Notes: a model not told the origin generated them from the letters alone. A DNA stretch of 37,417 nt from an uncultured Clostridia bacterium (GCA_947630555.1 CANRIA010000019.1:1-37417), one strand, 5' to 3'. Counted from the stretch's first letter, positions 26,307 to 34,212 are shown. Program-made: numbers and translations.

Positions 26307-26675
26307 GGCGCTGACAGCTTTAAACTCTACGCCGCGGTTTTCGGTATATACATAGCGGCTTCAACGCTTGTTATGCTTGTTATGGTAATACATACCGTCC
26401 GCTCTCACAGCCTTGTAGATATGAAAAAGTCTGCAAAGTCTGCAAACAAATTCGGCATAATGAAAGTATTTGAAGTGCTGCAATTTGCAATAGTTCCGGC
26501 TGTTATGCTGATTGCAGGCAAGCTGACTTTCTTTAAAGAAACTGTTATAACTTTTGGCGTATGGCATTTTGCTGTATGCGCTGTGGTGATAGTTTTGTAC
26601 TTAGCGCTTTCAAGGATAATGCCGCTGATGATTATCGGTTCAAACGAGCCGAAAGAAGTGCTTAAAGAGGAGTGA
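26307..26675 (+). pseudogene. N-terminally truncated membrane protein remnant
   Basis: The frame opens after an in-frame TGA at 26304-26306 and ends at TGA 26673-26675. It encodes about 120 residues with three or four hydrophobic segments (LYAAVFGIYIAASTLVMLVM, VLQFAIVPAVMLIAG, FAVCAVVIVLYLALS) but no start with a ribosome binding site. The first membrane segment lies before the first ATG (26373), so the frame looks like the C-terminal end of a larger membrane protein whose front is lost. A short protein from ATG 26373 (100 residues) cannot be excluded. The family is not recognised. Confidence 0.45.
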
Positions 26676-26793
26676 ATACTTATATGTATCGGGAAATGGC
26701 ATATGCTGTTTTCCGATGTTTTTGTTTTATTAAATGCTATAAACTTTTCGGCACGCGGCGACAATGAGGCTGTCAATGTGTGGTTAAGAGTAC

Positions 26794-26829
26794 AAAAAAT
26801 TCCCTAACTTGAGTTAAGGAATTTTCTTT
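26794..26829. terminator. Bidirectional intrinsic terminator
   Basis: AAATTCC-C-TAACT and AGTTA-A-GGAATTT form a stem flanked by AAAAAA on the left and TTTTCTTT on the right. It lies between the membrane-protein remnant (+) and the CheX-like gene (-), and serves the latter 37 bp after its stop. Confidence 0.75.
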
Positions 26830-26865
26830 AAACTGAATTTATTCGCTGCCGAATTTGTTCGGCAA

Positions 26866-27753
26866 TTATACATTTGAAAGTATAAAATGCACCGTGCCGA
26901 ATGAATAAGCAACAGGCACATCTACAGATGCCTTGTCGTACTTGACCTCCGAGCTGTAAACGAACTCCTGCGGTTCAAGAGTCATTTCCTTGCCAAATTC
27001 GTTTGACTGGTTTACTATAAACAGTCCGTTGTGCAGGTTCAAAAACTCACCCACAGTGGCGTTTACAAAGTCGTCTGCGGTGTCAAGCTTCTCTTCCGAA
27101 AATCTCTCAGCAAACTTTATGTAAACGTCGGTGTCGCAGCATATGGCAGTATAGGAATTTATCGTTTCGCTGTCGATCTTTTGGCGCACCATGTTCTCAT
27201 AATCTGCGCTGTCAATAAGGCTTGCGGTCATCGGCGTAAAGTCGTCGCCCACAAAGCGTATCAGATTCTTGAAAAGCAGCGTTAAATATGTAACATATTC
27301 GCCTACTTCCTCGTGACCCTTTATCTTGTAAAAATCAGCAATTATCTTTTCCAGCTTGTCAGTCTTGTCGCCGCTCATATCGCTTTCTGAAAGCGCATTG
27401 AAGCTCTTGTAATCGTTAAGAGCCTTTTCAAACTGCGCGTTCGTCAGCACGTTGTTATTAACCAGTGTTTGACCCAGTATCAAGTAATCCTGTGGCTGCT
27501 TTGAGAGCAGTTCGTCAACCTGCTCAGGCGTAATAAAGCCCATTTCTACGGCAATATCGCCTATTCTCTTGTCAACGGTAGACTGCACCTGATGTATAAA
27601 TTCCACCTGACCTGCCGTCATGTAGCCTGCGTTTATAGCAAGCACGCCAAGGCGCGTTTTGGTGTTTTTCTTGTCTTCCAGCGCTTTAGCAAGCTGCGGA
27701 GCGGTAACTATACCCTCGTTAAGCAGATAACTTCCGAAAAATTGTGCAAACAT
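26866..27753 (-). CDS. MshEN-like N-terminal repeats fused to a CheX/CheC-like domain
   Basis: A 295-residue cytosolic protein in two parts. Residues 1 to about 115 hold repeated motifs of the MshEN/GspE N-terminal type (GSYLLNEGIVTAPQLAKALE, IGDIAVEMGFITPEQVDELL, LGQTLVNNNVLTNAQFEKAL), a fold known to bind c-di-GMP in some proteins. The C-terminal part, about 150-295, is CheX/CheC-like. The E-x2-N phosphatase signature is visible in NATVGEFLNLHNG, as in CheY-P phosphatases. It lies 5 bp downstream of a CheY gene in the same transcript, which fits a role in dephosphorylating or reading that receiver. c-di-GMP binding is only a possibility. No other chemotaxis gene is in the window. Confidence 0.75.
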   Translation of the reverse strand: MFAQFFGSYLLNEGIVTAPQLAKALEDKKNTKTRLGVLAINAGYMTAGQVEFIHQVQSTVDKRIGDIAVEMGFITPEQVDELLSKQPQDYLILGQTLVNNNVLTNAQFEKALNDYKSFNALSESDMSGDKTDKLEKIIADFYKIKGHEEVGEYVTYLTLLFKNLIRFVGDDFTPMTASLIDSADYENMVRQKIDSETINSYTAICCDTDVYIKFAERFSEEKLDTADDFVNATVGEFLNLHNGLFIVNQSNEFGKEMTLEPQEFVYSSEVKYDKASVDVPVAYSFGTVHFILSNV

Positions 27754-27758
27754 TCAGA

Positions 27759-28136
27759 TCATACTCCTTCCGCAACTGTTTCTATGAGCTTTTGCACCTG
27801 CTCGTTAGAGATAGGCTTCTGTAAAAATTCAAACGCGCCTGCGTTTATAGCATCTTTCAGGTGGTTCTGCGTGCCGACCGACGAAGCCATTACTATCTTA
27901 GCATCGGGGTCAAATTCAATTATCTCTTTTACGGCATCGATGCCCGTCTTTTTCGGCATTACAATGTCCATAAAAACAATATTCGGCTTGTATTCTTTGT
28001 AGTTGTCAACAGCCTTTTCGCCGTCCTCAGCCTCATAGCAAGCCTTTACCCCAAGTGACAAAATGTAGTTTGTCAGCTTTTTTCTTGCAAACATCGAGTC
28101 ATCGCACACCATAACTGTTACTTCGTTTATAGTCAT
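27759..28136 (-). CDS. CheY-like single-domain response regulator
   Basis: A 125-residue receiver domain without an output domain. The phosphorylation site residues are all present: D12 and D13 (MVCDDSMFARK), phospho-acceptor D57 (IVFMDIVMPKKTG), S85 (IVMASSVG) and K107 (FLQKP). It is first in a two-gene unit with the MshEN-CheX protein and has its own promoter. The input kinase is not in the window. Confidence 0.9.
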   Translation of the reverse strand: MTINEVTVMVCDDSMFARKKLTNYILSLGVKACYEAEDGEKAVDNYKEYKPNIVFMDIVMPKKTGIDAVKEIIEFDPDAKIVMASSVGTQNHLKDAINAGAFEFLQKPISNEQVQKLIETVAEGV

Positions 28137-28188
28137 AAAGTTTTCCCGCCTTTTTTAAAATTGAACGGTATTAACCGTCATTTAATAT

Positions 28189-28217
28189 ATTATAACATAA
28201 AATTTAACAATTTGCAA
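28189..28217 (-). promoter_or_regulatory. Promoter of the cheY/cheX-like unit
   Basis: On the minus strand: TTGCAA (28212-28217), 17-bp spacer, TATAAT (28189-28194) with TGT before it. A short hairpin (ACGGT-TAAT-ACCGT on the minus strand, 28166-28179) lies in the leader. Confidence 0.7.
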
Positions 28218-28310
28218 GTACATAATGCACAAAAACCGTTGTGATTGTTCACAAATTACAGGCTGATTTTTTGGCAGAGCGCCCACACCGCGCTATTTTC
28301 ATAAAATTTA

Positions 28311-28339
28311 TTGACAGGGAAAGTTTTTTGTGTTATAAT
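28311..28339 (+). promoter_or_regulatory. Promoter of tRNA-Leu
   Basis: TTGACA (28311-28316), 17-bp spacer, TATAAT (28334-28339) preceded by TGT. The tRNA begins 21 bases after the -10. Confidence 0.85.
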
Positions 28340-28359
28340 ATCAAAGTAACGTTTTATAT

Positions 28360-28446
<87 letters not shown>

Positions 28447-28451
28447 GAAAC

Positions 28452-28473
28452 GCCTTTAACTAAAGTTAAAGGC
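28452..28473 (+). terminator. Hairpin after tRNA-Leu (weak terminator)
   Basis: GCCTTTAAC-TAAA-GTTAAAGGC, a perfect 9-bp stem 5 bases after the tRNA. No T-tract follows, so it may be a processing or 3'-stability hairpin rather than a terminator. Confidence 0.4.
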
Positions 28474-28541
28474 TCAGTGAATAGTGAATAATGAATAGTG
28501 AAGAGTTAATAGTTATTTGTAAGGCGACGTTTCTGTACTAT

Positions 28542-28710
28542 TCGTTATTCACTATTCACTTTTCATTATTCACTAATTTCTATTTATTGCTTTTGCCGAA
28601 TAACACATCAAAATTATGATGCTATAGTTTCAAAAAGTTTGCAGATTCTTCGATTAATCTGATCTTTCATAATTCATATTTATTGTTAAGCAGCAGCACA
28701 AACACTTTAC
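28542..28710 (+). repeat. Dispersed repeat upstream of antitoxin gene, copy 1
   Basis: This stretch begins TCGTTATTCACTATTCAC, runs through CTTTTGCCGAATAACACATC and AAAATTATGATGC, and ends around TTAAGCAGCAGCACAAACAC. It is closely matched by the reverse complement of about 37075-37240. Its first part also pairs with GTGAATAGTGAATAATGAA just upstream (about 28478-28496), forming a roughly 19-bp stem with one mismatch. There is no coding frame. It ends about 120 bp before the relB-like antitoxin. The copy at the window end precedes another antitoxin in the same relative orientation. Confidence 0.7.
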
Positions 28711-28768
28711 ACACAAAAAACTCGCTTCCGGAAATGTGATTTGCAGTTACAAAATTTTTGAAAATGTA

Positions 28769-28797
28769 TTGCTTTTGTACGCACAAAGGTGTATAAT
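28769..28797 (+). promoter_or_regulatory. Promoter of the relB-like antitoxin gene
   Basis: TTGCTT (28769-28774), 17-bp spacer, TATAAT (28792-28797). The start codon is 33 bases downstream of the -10. Confidence 0.6.
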
Positions 28798-28830
28798 ATA
28801 TTTAAGAAAACAGAAAGGGGTGTCGGATAT

Positions 28831-29169
28831 ATGGCGACACGAACAGCAAATCTTTATGCAAGGATAGAACCGGAGGTAAAGCAGCAGGCTGAAGAAATAC
28901 TGACCTCGCTTGGCATTCCGGTCTCAAACGCAATAAATATGTTTTACAGACAGATAATACTTCAAAGAGGACTGCCGTTTGAGGTAAAACTCCCTGTTGA
29001 AAAGCCGTTATCTGTCGGCGGCATGAGCGAGGAACAGCTTAACAAAGAACCGGAAAAGGGTTATACGGATATTCTGAACGGCAGAGCAAAGCCTGCAAAA
29101 ACCGACTTGGGCTCGGCTCTCCACTGCTTAGACGATATGCGTCTGAGCCTTGGAAATCAAGAGGACTGA
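28831..29169 (+). CDS. RelB/DinJ-family antitoxin
   Basis: A 112-residue protein with an N-terminal ribbon-helix-helix DNA-binding domain of the RelB/DinJ type (RTANLYARIEPEVKQQAEEI, then LGIPVSNAINMFYRQI). The C-terminal half would wrap around the toxin. AAAGGGG lies about 11 bases before ATG 28831; an in-frame start further upstream overlaps the promoter. Such antitoxins normally repress their own operon. The toxin gene that should follow is reduced to a frameshifted C-terminal fragment (29160-29316), so this is an orphan antitoxin. Confidence 0.88.
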   Translation: MATRTANLYARIEPEVKQQAEEILTSLGIPVSNAINMFYRQIILQRGLPFEVKLPVEKPLSVGGMSEEQLNKEPEKGYTDILNGRAKPAKTDLGSALHCLDDMRLSLGNQED

Positions 29170-29316
29170 GGCAAATGCCCGTGGGCAGCTTTGTTGTATT
29201 CTATATACCTGACGAAGAACATCTTTCCGTAAACATAAAGAGTTATGTACGGCGGACGGGATATTGAAAACGAATTGCAGAACATGGGTATTAGCGGTAA
29301 AGGCAGGCAAGGATAA
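29160..29316 (+). pseudogene. Remnant of a RelE/YafQ-type toxin (C-terminal end, frameshifted)
   Basis: Directly at the end of the antitoxin gene, one frame reads GLRQMPVGSFVVFYIPDEEH then LSVNI (to about 29237). The frame offset by one base continues RVMYGGRDIENELQNMG to TAA 29314-29316. Together these form the C-terminal third of a RelE/YafQ-type mRNA interferase. The N-terminal two thirds are missing, and a one-base gain (or two-base loss) at about 29238 breaks the rest. The toxin cannot be functional. Confidence 0.72.
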
Positions 29317-29324
29317 TATTTATA

Positions 29325-29360
29325 CAAAAAACGGGACACATATCAGTGCCCCGATTTTTA
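29325..29360. terminator. Bidirectional intrinsic terminator
   Basis: CGGGACAC / GTGCCCCG (29332-29353, one mismatch) with AAAAAA on the left and ATTTTTA on the right. It lies between the toxin remnant (+) and the exported-protein gene (-), whose stop is 15 bp away. Confidence 0.75.
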
Positions 29361-29374
29361 TATACCTGCCATTA

Positions 29375-30706
29375 TCAAGCCGCATTATGTATATACGCCA
29401 CCTCACCTGTTTTGCAGTCTACCAAACCTATTATAGACGGGTCAAGGTCGAAATAAAACGTCCAGAACGGTGTGAGCTCATATACTTGTGTCGTTTCGGG
29501 GTCTGCTCCCTCAATTCGTGGTTCGGCTTGTATATCGCCAACATAATACGGATAGTATGAAAGCCCCATGCCGACTATCTCGTTATCCTGCAAATTAGGC
29601 GCAAGATGTTCTGAGAGCAGTTTTGCAGCCTTGTCGGGCGCAACTATCTTGTCGTATTCCTCTATCGTTTTATAGTCTGTAAACTGTGAATGGATATAGA
29701 TATACTGAATAGTCTGTCCATTTGTTGTTAAGGCATACTGAGTGGGCATAATACCATAATCAGATACTTTAAGTATACATTCTGAATCTGCCGAATCAGA
29801 TGACGGCAAAGAATTGCATATCGGCAGTGACTTATAAAGATTTGCAAATTTGCTTGTAAGCATTACAGTGCCGTTTTTGTCTTTTTCGGCAATTATAGCA
29901 AGCTGACCTACGTTTCCTTTGTAACCCAGCAAACTCAGCATATTGTCTAGGCTGTCATCTACCATTTTGGCAAACTGCGATATGCTCATATCATTTTCAC
30001 CAAAGCTGTATGTTTCATCTGTGTAGTCAGCCTGCAAAAAGTACGTTTTTTCTTCTGTAACATCGCTTGATCCGCCAGAATAAAGGTCTATGTTTTTCTG
30101 ATCGTCAACATATGATATTGCCCCATTATTTCCTACAAATATACTAACGCCCGAAGTCTGAACACCTTCTTCATTATGTTCACCGTCCTTATAGTTTATG
30201 CTGTAAGGAGTATATATCGGATCATCAAGCTTTCTGTAGTCTTTGATGCAGCTTTCGTCAAACGCTTCCCCTACAAGAAATTTAATGACTTCTTCCGCTT
30301 TTTCAAGATATTTTTCTATGCGCTGTATCTGATACCTTCCTATCTCGTCGGGCACGAATATATCGGGTCGGGCGGTGAATACTATGTTCCCATAATCCTC
30401 CGACATGATATTGTCCTCATAAGCTTCCTTGTTTTCGGCAAGCTGCGCAAGAGTTATCATATCTTCATCTGCAAGTTCGGGGTAGCTGTGCGACTTGTAA
30501 ATGTCAACGTTCTCTTTAAGAGTGGTGTCAATACCGTTGTCGGTGCTGCTGTCAACAGAAGAATTTTCTTCAATGCTGACAGATGAACTTTCGGGCATGG
30601 TGTTATTACCGCCGCTTTTGAAAATAAACGTCAGCGATACCCCTATGCCTGCCGCCACCGCCGCGCACGCCGCGATTGCCAAAATTTTTTTCTTGCTTCT
30701 TTTCAT
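29375..30706 (-). CDS. Exported or membrane-anchored protein of unknown function
   Basis: A 443-residue protein with a basic N-terminus and one hydrophobic segment (ILAIAACAAVAAGIGVSLTF, about residues 8-27), which is a signal anchor or signal peptide. A Ser/Asn-rich linker rich in acidic residues follows (about 35-65), and the rest is extracytoplasmic. There is no lipobox Cys. The C-terminus (FWTFYFDLDPSIIGLVDCKT, then GEVAYI) reads like a repeated PepSY/YcdB-style strand pattern, but I do not assign a family. AAGGAGG lies seven bases before ATG 30706. It is a single gene with terminators on both sides. Confidence 0.75.
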   Translation of the reverse strand: MKRSKKKILAIAACAAVAAGIGVSLTFIFKSGGNNTMPESSSVSIEENSSVDSSTDNGIDTTLKENVDIYKSHSYPELADEDMITLAQLAENKEAYEDNIMSEDYGNIVFTARPDIFVPDEIGRYQIQRIEKYLEKAEEVIKFLVGEAFDESCIKDYRKLDDPIYTPYSINYKDGEHNEEGVQTSGVSIFVGNNGAISYVDDQKNIDLYSGGSSDVTEEKTYFLQADYTDETYSFGENDMSISQFAKMVDDSLDNMLSLLGYKGNVGQLAIIAEKDKNGTVMLTSKFANLYKSLPICNSLPSSDSADSECILKVSDYGIMPTQYALTTNGQTIQYIYIHSQFTDYKTIEEYDKIVAPDKAAKLLSEHLAPNLQDNEIVGMGLSYYPYYVGDIQAEPRIEGADPETTQVYELTPFWTFYFDLDPSIIGLVDCKTGEVAYIHNAA

Positions 30707-31011
30707 AATAAAACCTCCTTGATGTTTTGTTTTTTACATTAAGATACCTTTTTAAAATTTACCCAAAAGACATAGCCTGCCTTTTGTTTTTTAAAAAGTG
30801 CTTTCATAAATAAGTACACCTCAAAGGCGCAAAATGTTACAACAAAATTTAAAAATCAGCAAATTATACAAACGTGTAGGCTCATAAAGAGTCATCTTTG
30901 ACATTATACACAAAATTACGATATAGAATGAGGCGCAACAGGCAAAACAAAAAAGCCAAGCTATTGCTTGACTTTAAAAATCAGTATGATTTTTGTGCTT
31001 GCAGTGTCTTA
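30707..31011. other. Intergenic stretch before the exported-protein gene
   Basis: AT-rich and without a credible gene. Two TATAAT hexamers on the minus strand (near 30863 and 30904) could serve the exported-protein gene but lack good -35 boxes. The terminator of the CarD-like gene lies at 30949-30972, and a hairpin AAAAATCA-GTA-TGATTTTT at 30976-30994. Confidence 0.5.
30949..30972 (-). terminator. Intrinsic terminator of the CarD-like gene
   Basis: On the minus strand, GTCAAGC-AATA-GCTTGGC followed by TTTTTT, about 40 bp after the stop codon. A second AT-rich hairpin lies between them. Confidence 0.7.
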
Positions 31012-31521
31012 TCAGCTTGCGGCAGATGCGCGCAGGGTGTTCTCAATATACTGCGGCACTGCGCTTTTGTCAATGTCCAGCACCACAGAAAACTCCTGAC
31101 ACATAATTTCCTCGGCATCATGCATAGCTTTTTCGTCCGAGAACGTAAGCCGCCTGCCGTTTGAAAGGCGCGCCTGCTTTTCGTCGTGCAGCATTTTTAT
31201 CATCGGCACAATTCGGCTGTAGTCGCCGCTTTTCAGTATCAGGTTGAAGGTGTGCTTTTTTGCCCTGCTGTCGGTAATTTTAAGGCTGTCGGTGTTTGGC
31301 ATATTGTTTATAACGTTCATTATTTCGTTTTTTGAAAGCAGGCTTCTCACCGTGCTCTCTAAAATTGACGACGGCAGGTAATATTCAAGTCCTGTGCCGA
31401 AAAGCGGCACCAGCTTGCAGTATTCATCGGTGTTTTTGCCGTCAAAACTCTGCGTTTCAATCGAGGCTATCTCGCACACACCTACACCGCCGTACAAAAC
31501 ATAATCTCCTGTTGTCAGCAT
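31012..31521 (-). CDS. CarD-like transcriptional regulator (CarD_CdnL_TRCF family)
   Basis: A 169-residue protein. The N-terminal 65 residues form the CarD/TRCF RNA-polymerase-interaction domain (TTGDYVLYGGVGVCEIASIE, then LVPLFGTGLEYYLP). The rest is the helical domain that contacts promoter DNA. Proteins of this family bind the RNA polymerase beta subunit and affect open-complex formation. AAAGGAG precedes ATG 31521. The gene is divergent from the permease pair, and the 381 bp between them is dense in palindromes and -10 elements. Confidence 0.85.
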   Translation of the reverse strand: MLTTGDYVLYGGVGVCEIASIETQSFDGKNTDEYCKLVPLFGTGLEYYLPSSILESTVRSLLSKNEIMNVINNMPNTDSLKITDSRAKKHTFNLILKSGDYSRIVPMIKMLHDEKQARLSNGRRLTFSDEKAMHDAEEIMCQEFSVVLDIDKSAVPQYIENTLRASAAS

Positions 31522-31538
31522 ACATACGCTCCTTTCGC

Positions 31539-31686
31539 ATTATATCAAAAATCTTCCTAATATTATTATACCATAAAAGCGAAAGCGTTATGGTATAATT
31601 GTCCGATACGTCGGGAGCAGACCTTTTGGTCTGCGTATCGACGAGGACATTAGAGTATAATAAAATCATTTATGATTTTATTATAC
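31539..31686. promoter_or_regulatory. Palindrome-rich divergent regulatory region
   Basis: On the minus strand an extended -10 (TGATATAAT, hexamer 31539-31544) lies just before the CarD-like gene. Hairpin TTATACCATAA/TTATGGTATAA with an inner GC-GAAA-GC cap (31566-31598) carries a TGGTATAAT extended -10 on both strands. Next comes GCAGACC-TTTT-GGTCTGC (31617-31634) inside two alternative outer stems, then the perfect 14-bp palindrome GTATAATAAAATCA/TGATTTTATTATAC (31655-31686), again with TATAAT on both strands. This could be an operator array or a structured leader. Confidence 0.45.
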
Positions 31687-31846
31687 CACATTTTTAAAGA
31701 AGATGACATAGGCATTTTTACCGAAAAAACGTCTTTTTTCAGCAGGTATTAGTAATAATTTTGCGCAAAAACGGCTTCGTAGATAAAAATCAATTTTGTA
31801 TCTCGGAGGTTTTTTCTTAATATATTCTTAAATACTGTATTTATTG

Positions 31847-31875
31847 TTGACTGCACCAAACTGCCATGTTATAAT
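31847..31875 (+). promoter_or_regulatory. Promoter of the permease pair
   Basis: TTGACT (31847-31852), 17-bp spacer, TATAAT (31870-31875) preceded by TGT. The start codon is 27 bases downstream. Confidence 0.8.
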
Positions 31876-31902
31876 TAAATAAAAAAGGCAGGAGGCGCGG
31901 CA

Positions 31903-32958
31903 ATGTTTTCACAGCTTTTGTATACGATGAAAAATTCTTTGCGTGCAAAACCGTACATTTATTTACTCATATTGTTCACGCAGATAATATCTCTGCTTTG
32001 CGTGTTTGTGTGTTGCGGACTTATTTACAACGCGTTCACAAAATACAAAGAAGCATCGTTTGAAAGCAGATGTATCTACGCAGAGTTTATAAATGTGTAC
32101 GACGACACGGTAAGCGACGAGGAGAAGTTCAGCGGCGGTATGCGATACGATGAATTTCAGCATGGACTTAATAGCGTAAAAGAGCTTTTTGAAAATAACA
32201 AGGCGAATATTCTAGTCCACGGGCGGATAAAAATGGACGGCGAATATCTGTCGGCGAGCGTTTTTTATAATGGCACAAGTGAATATCAGCCTTATGATAT
32301 AGTTGCGACCCTCGACGGCTATAATACTAGCGATCACATAAATATAGACGGCACAAACTACCGCATTGCTGCGCCGTCGGAGACTTCTGCGATATGCTTT
32401 CCCGTCGGTGAAAACACGCCGCCTAGCGTTGTGCCGTGCGACATTCAGATAGAACTAGAGCACCAGCCAACCTACAAGGAGTGCAAAGCCATTACCGACA
32501 GAATTACAATGCTTTTCGACCCGATAAACATCGCCGAGCCGGAAAATCTGAAGCTTTTAGATGTGCAGATGAACAACACGCAGGTGACGCTTTCGGCGGT
32601 AATGCTTGTTATTGCGGCGCTCAACTGCGGCATTTGCTACAGCTACATAAATGACAGCAGGCGAAAGCAGTTTGCAATATATAAAATTTGCGGTGCGAAA
32701 ACGCGCGATTGCTTTGCGGTATGCATAGCAGAAGCGGCGCTGTATATGGCGTCAGGTTTTGCTCTCGCGTATCTGATCTTTGAGTACCTGCTGAAAAATA
32801 TTCTGCTCTCTTTTTATCCGAATATTGACTGCGTGTATAATGCAAAACTGTATATATGCGTGCTTTGTGCGTATGCGGCAATTACCTTAGCAGTTATGTC
32901 TTTCAGTACAATTAAATACGCTAATACGCCTATTGCGGAAGAAAGGAAACAGCCATGA
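31903..32958 (+). CDS. FtsX-like permease-type membrane protein (first of pair)
   Basis: A 351-residue membrane protein with the layout of ABC3/FtsX-like permeases. It has one N-terminal helix (IYLLILFTQIISLLCVFVCC), a large extracytoplasmic domain of about 190 residues, and three C-terminal helices (VTLSAVMLVIAALNCGICYS, EAALYMASGFALAYLIF, LYICVLCAYAAITLAVM) with the cytosolic coupling stretch YINDSRRKQFAIYKICGAKT between the first two. AGGAGG is seven bases before ATG 31903. It overlaps the next gene by 4 bp (ATGA). The function would need an ATPase subunit, which is absent here. Permease assignment is by topology and coupling motif. Confidence 0.75.
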   Translation: MFSQLLYTMKNSLRAKPYIYLLILFTQIISLLCVFVCCGLIYNAFTKYKEASFESRCIYAEFINVYDDTVSDEEKFSGGMRYDEFQHGLNSVKELFENNKANILVHGRIKMDGEYLSASVFYNGTSEYQPYDIVATLDGYNTSDHINIDGTNYRIAAPSETSAICFPVGENTPPSVVPCDIQIELEHQPTYKECKAITDRITMLFDPINIAEPENLKLLDVQMNNTQVTLSAVMLVIAALNCGICYSYINDSRRKQFAIYKICGAKTRDCFAVCIAEAALYMASGFALAYLIFEYLLKNILLSFYPNIDCVYNAKLYICVLCAYAAITLAVMSFSTIKYANTPIAEERKQP

Positions 32959-34187
32959 AAATTTTTGCATATATAAAATACAGCCTGCTGTTTTTTGCAA
33001 AGCACTCTGGGCTCTACATACTGATAATATTGCAGCTTGCGTTTTTGCTGCTGACTGAAAATATACTTATCGCAAACCTCAACAGCCGCGATGTCCTTTA
33101 CAAGCCGTATGAAAATATCATCTCGCACGACGGCTATTATTTTATGCAGCCGTATGCCTCTGACGGCATAAGAGATGAAAACGGCGATATGATAAAAACT
33201 AACGATGAAATTTTACGGGAAACGCTGGCAAAGCTGAAAGGCAGTTACAAACTGTATTGCTTTTATCACGGTACTCTTGAAGACAAGGGTATAAATATCA
33301 GGGTAATAGATGACACGGTTTTCAGCGCACTTTCGCTGCCGCTGGAAGAGGGAAAACACAGCAAAAACGCCTGCCTTGTGACAAAGAACAACATAGGTCT
33401 TAAAGCAGGCGAAGAGATAGATATTGACGGTGCGAAGATAAAAATCTCGGGTGTTCTGACAGATAAAACGTACCTGCCCGACTACTCTCTGTTAGCTGCC
33501 GAAATGAGCGTTGAGCAGCTTTATCAGGCGTACTCGTTTTCAAAAGATTTTGACAGCAATGACAGCGATATGCAGTATATGGAATACACCGAAATAATTG
33601 CGCCTTATTCGCTGCTTAAAGAGTGTATAGAAAACGGCGGCACAATACTTTACCGCAGCGGAAAAATGCTGATAGCTTTTGACGGGCCGCTCTCATCAGA
33701 GGATATGGCATACAACGAGCAGGTGCTTACCGCTGCCGACTGCGACGAACCCGGCTGGCTGATAAGCTTTGAGCAGATCAGGCGAAAAGGTGAAATTTAC
33801 CGCAGCGAGGATTTTTACAAAATGCTGCCGATAGTAGCTTGCATACTGGTAGTCACGATCGTCGGCGTGGTGTGCTCGTCGGCGATGATAAGCGCGCGGC
33901 AGATGAAAAAATTCAAGGTGCTATATCTCGGCGGTGCAACGTCTGCTGACTGCCTGCTGATAAGCTGTTTAACTGCGCTTGTGTCCTCAATAATCGCGCT
34001 TGCCCTCGCCGCGGCTGTGCTGAAACTCGGCATAGCAAATTCTTTCGCCAACGAGCTGGGTTTTGTTATCGGTGTGAACAACGTTTTTGCAACAGCCGCC
34101 GTGATAGCTTTTGCGGTGGTGTCATTCGGCATAGTGCCGTCGGTCATTCTGCGCAAAAAACGCCTCGCGGCAAACAGTATTGAGTAA
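32955..34187 (+). CDS. FtsX-like permease-type membrane protein (second of pair)
   Basis: A 410-residue protein with the same layout as its neighbour: an N-terminal helix (LYILIILQLAFLLLTENILI), a roughly 250-residue outer domain, and three C-terminal helices (MLPIVACILVVTIVGVVCSS, CLLISCLTALVSSIIALALA, FATAAVIAFAVVSFGIVPSV). The coupling segment RQMKKFKVLYLGGATSADCL matches FtsX/MacB permeases, where a transmembrane helix is followed by an 'xxLGA' turn. It is translationally coupled to the first permease. No ATP-binding subunit follows; the next genes are on the other strand. The two permeases probably form a heterodimer. Confidence 0.78.
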   Translation: MKIFAYIKYSLLFFAKHSGLYILIILQLAFLLLTENILIANLNSRDVLYKPYENIISHDGYYFMQPYASDGIRDENGDMIKTNDEILRETLAKLKGSYKLYCFYHGTLEDKGINIRVIDDTVFSALSLPLEEGKHSKNACLVTKNNIGLKAGEEIDIDGAKIKISGVLTDKTYLPDYSLLAAEMSVEQLYQAYSFSKDFDSNDSDMQYMEYTEIIAPYSLLKECIENGGTILYRSGKMLIAFDGPLSSEDMAYNEQVLTAADCDEPGWLISFEQIRRKGEIYRSEDFYKMLPIVACILVVTIVGVVCSSAMISARQMKKFKVLYLGGATSADCLLISCLTALVSSIIALALAAAVLKLGIANSFANELGFVIGVNNVFATAAVIAFAVVSFGIVPSVILRKKRLAANSIE

Positions 34188-34212
34188 TGCACTGTGCCGC
34201 GCGTAAGCGCAA

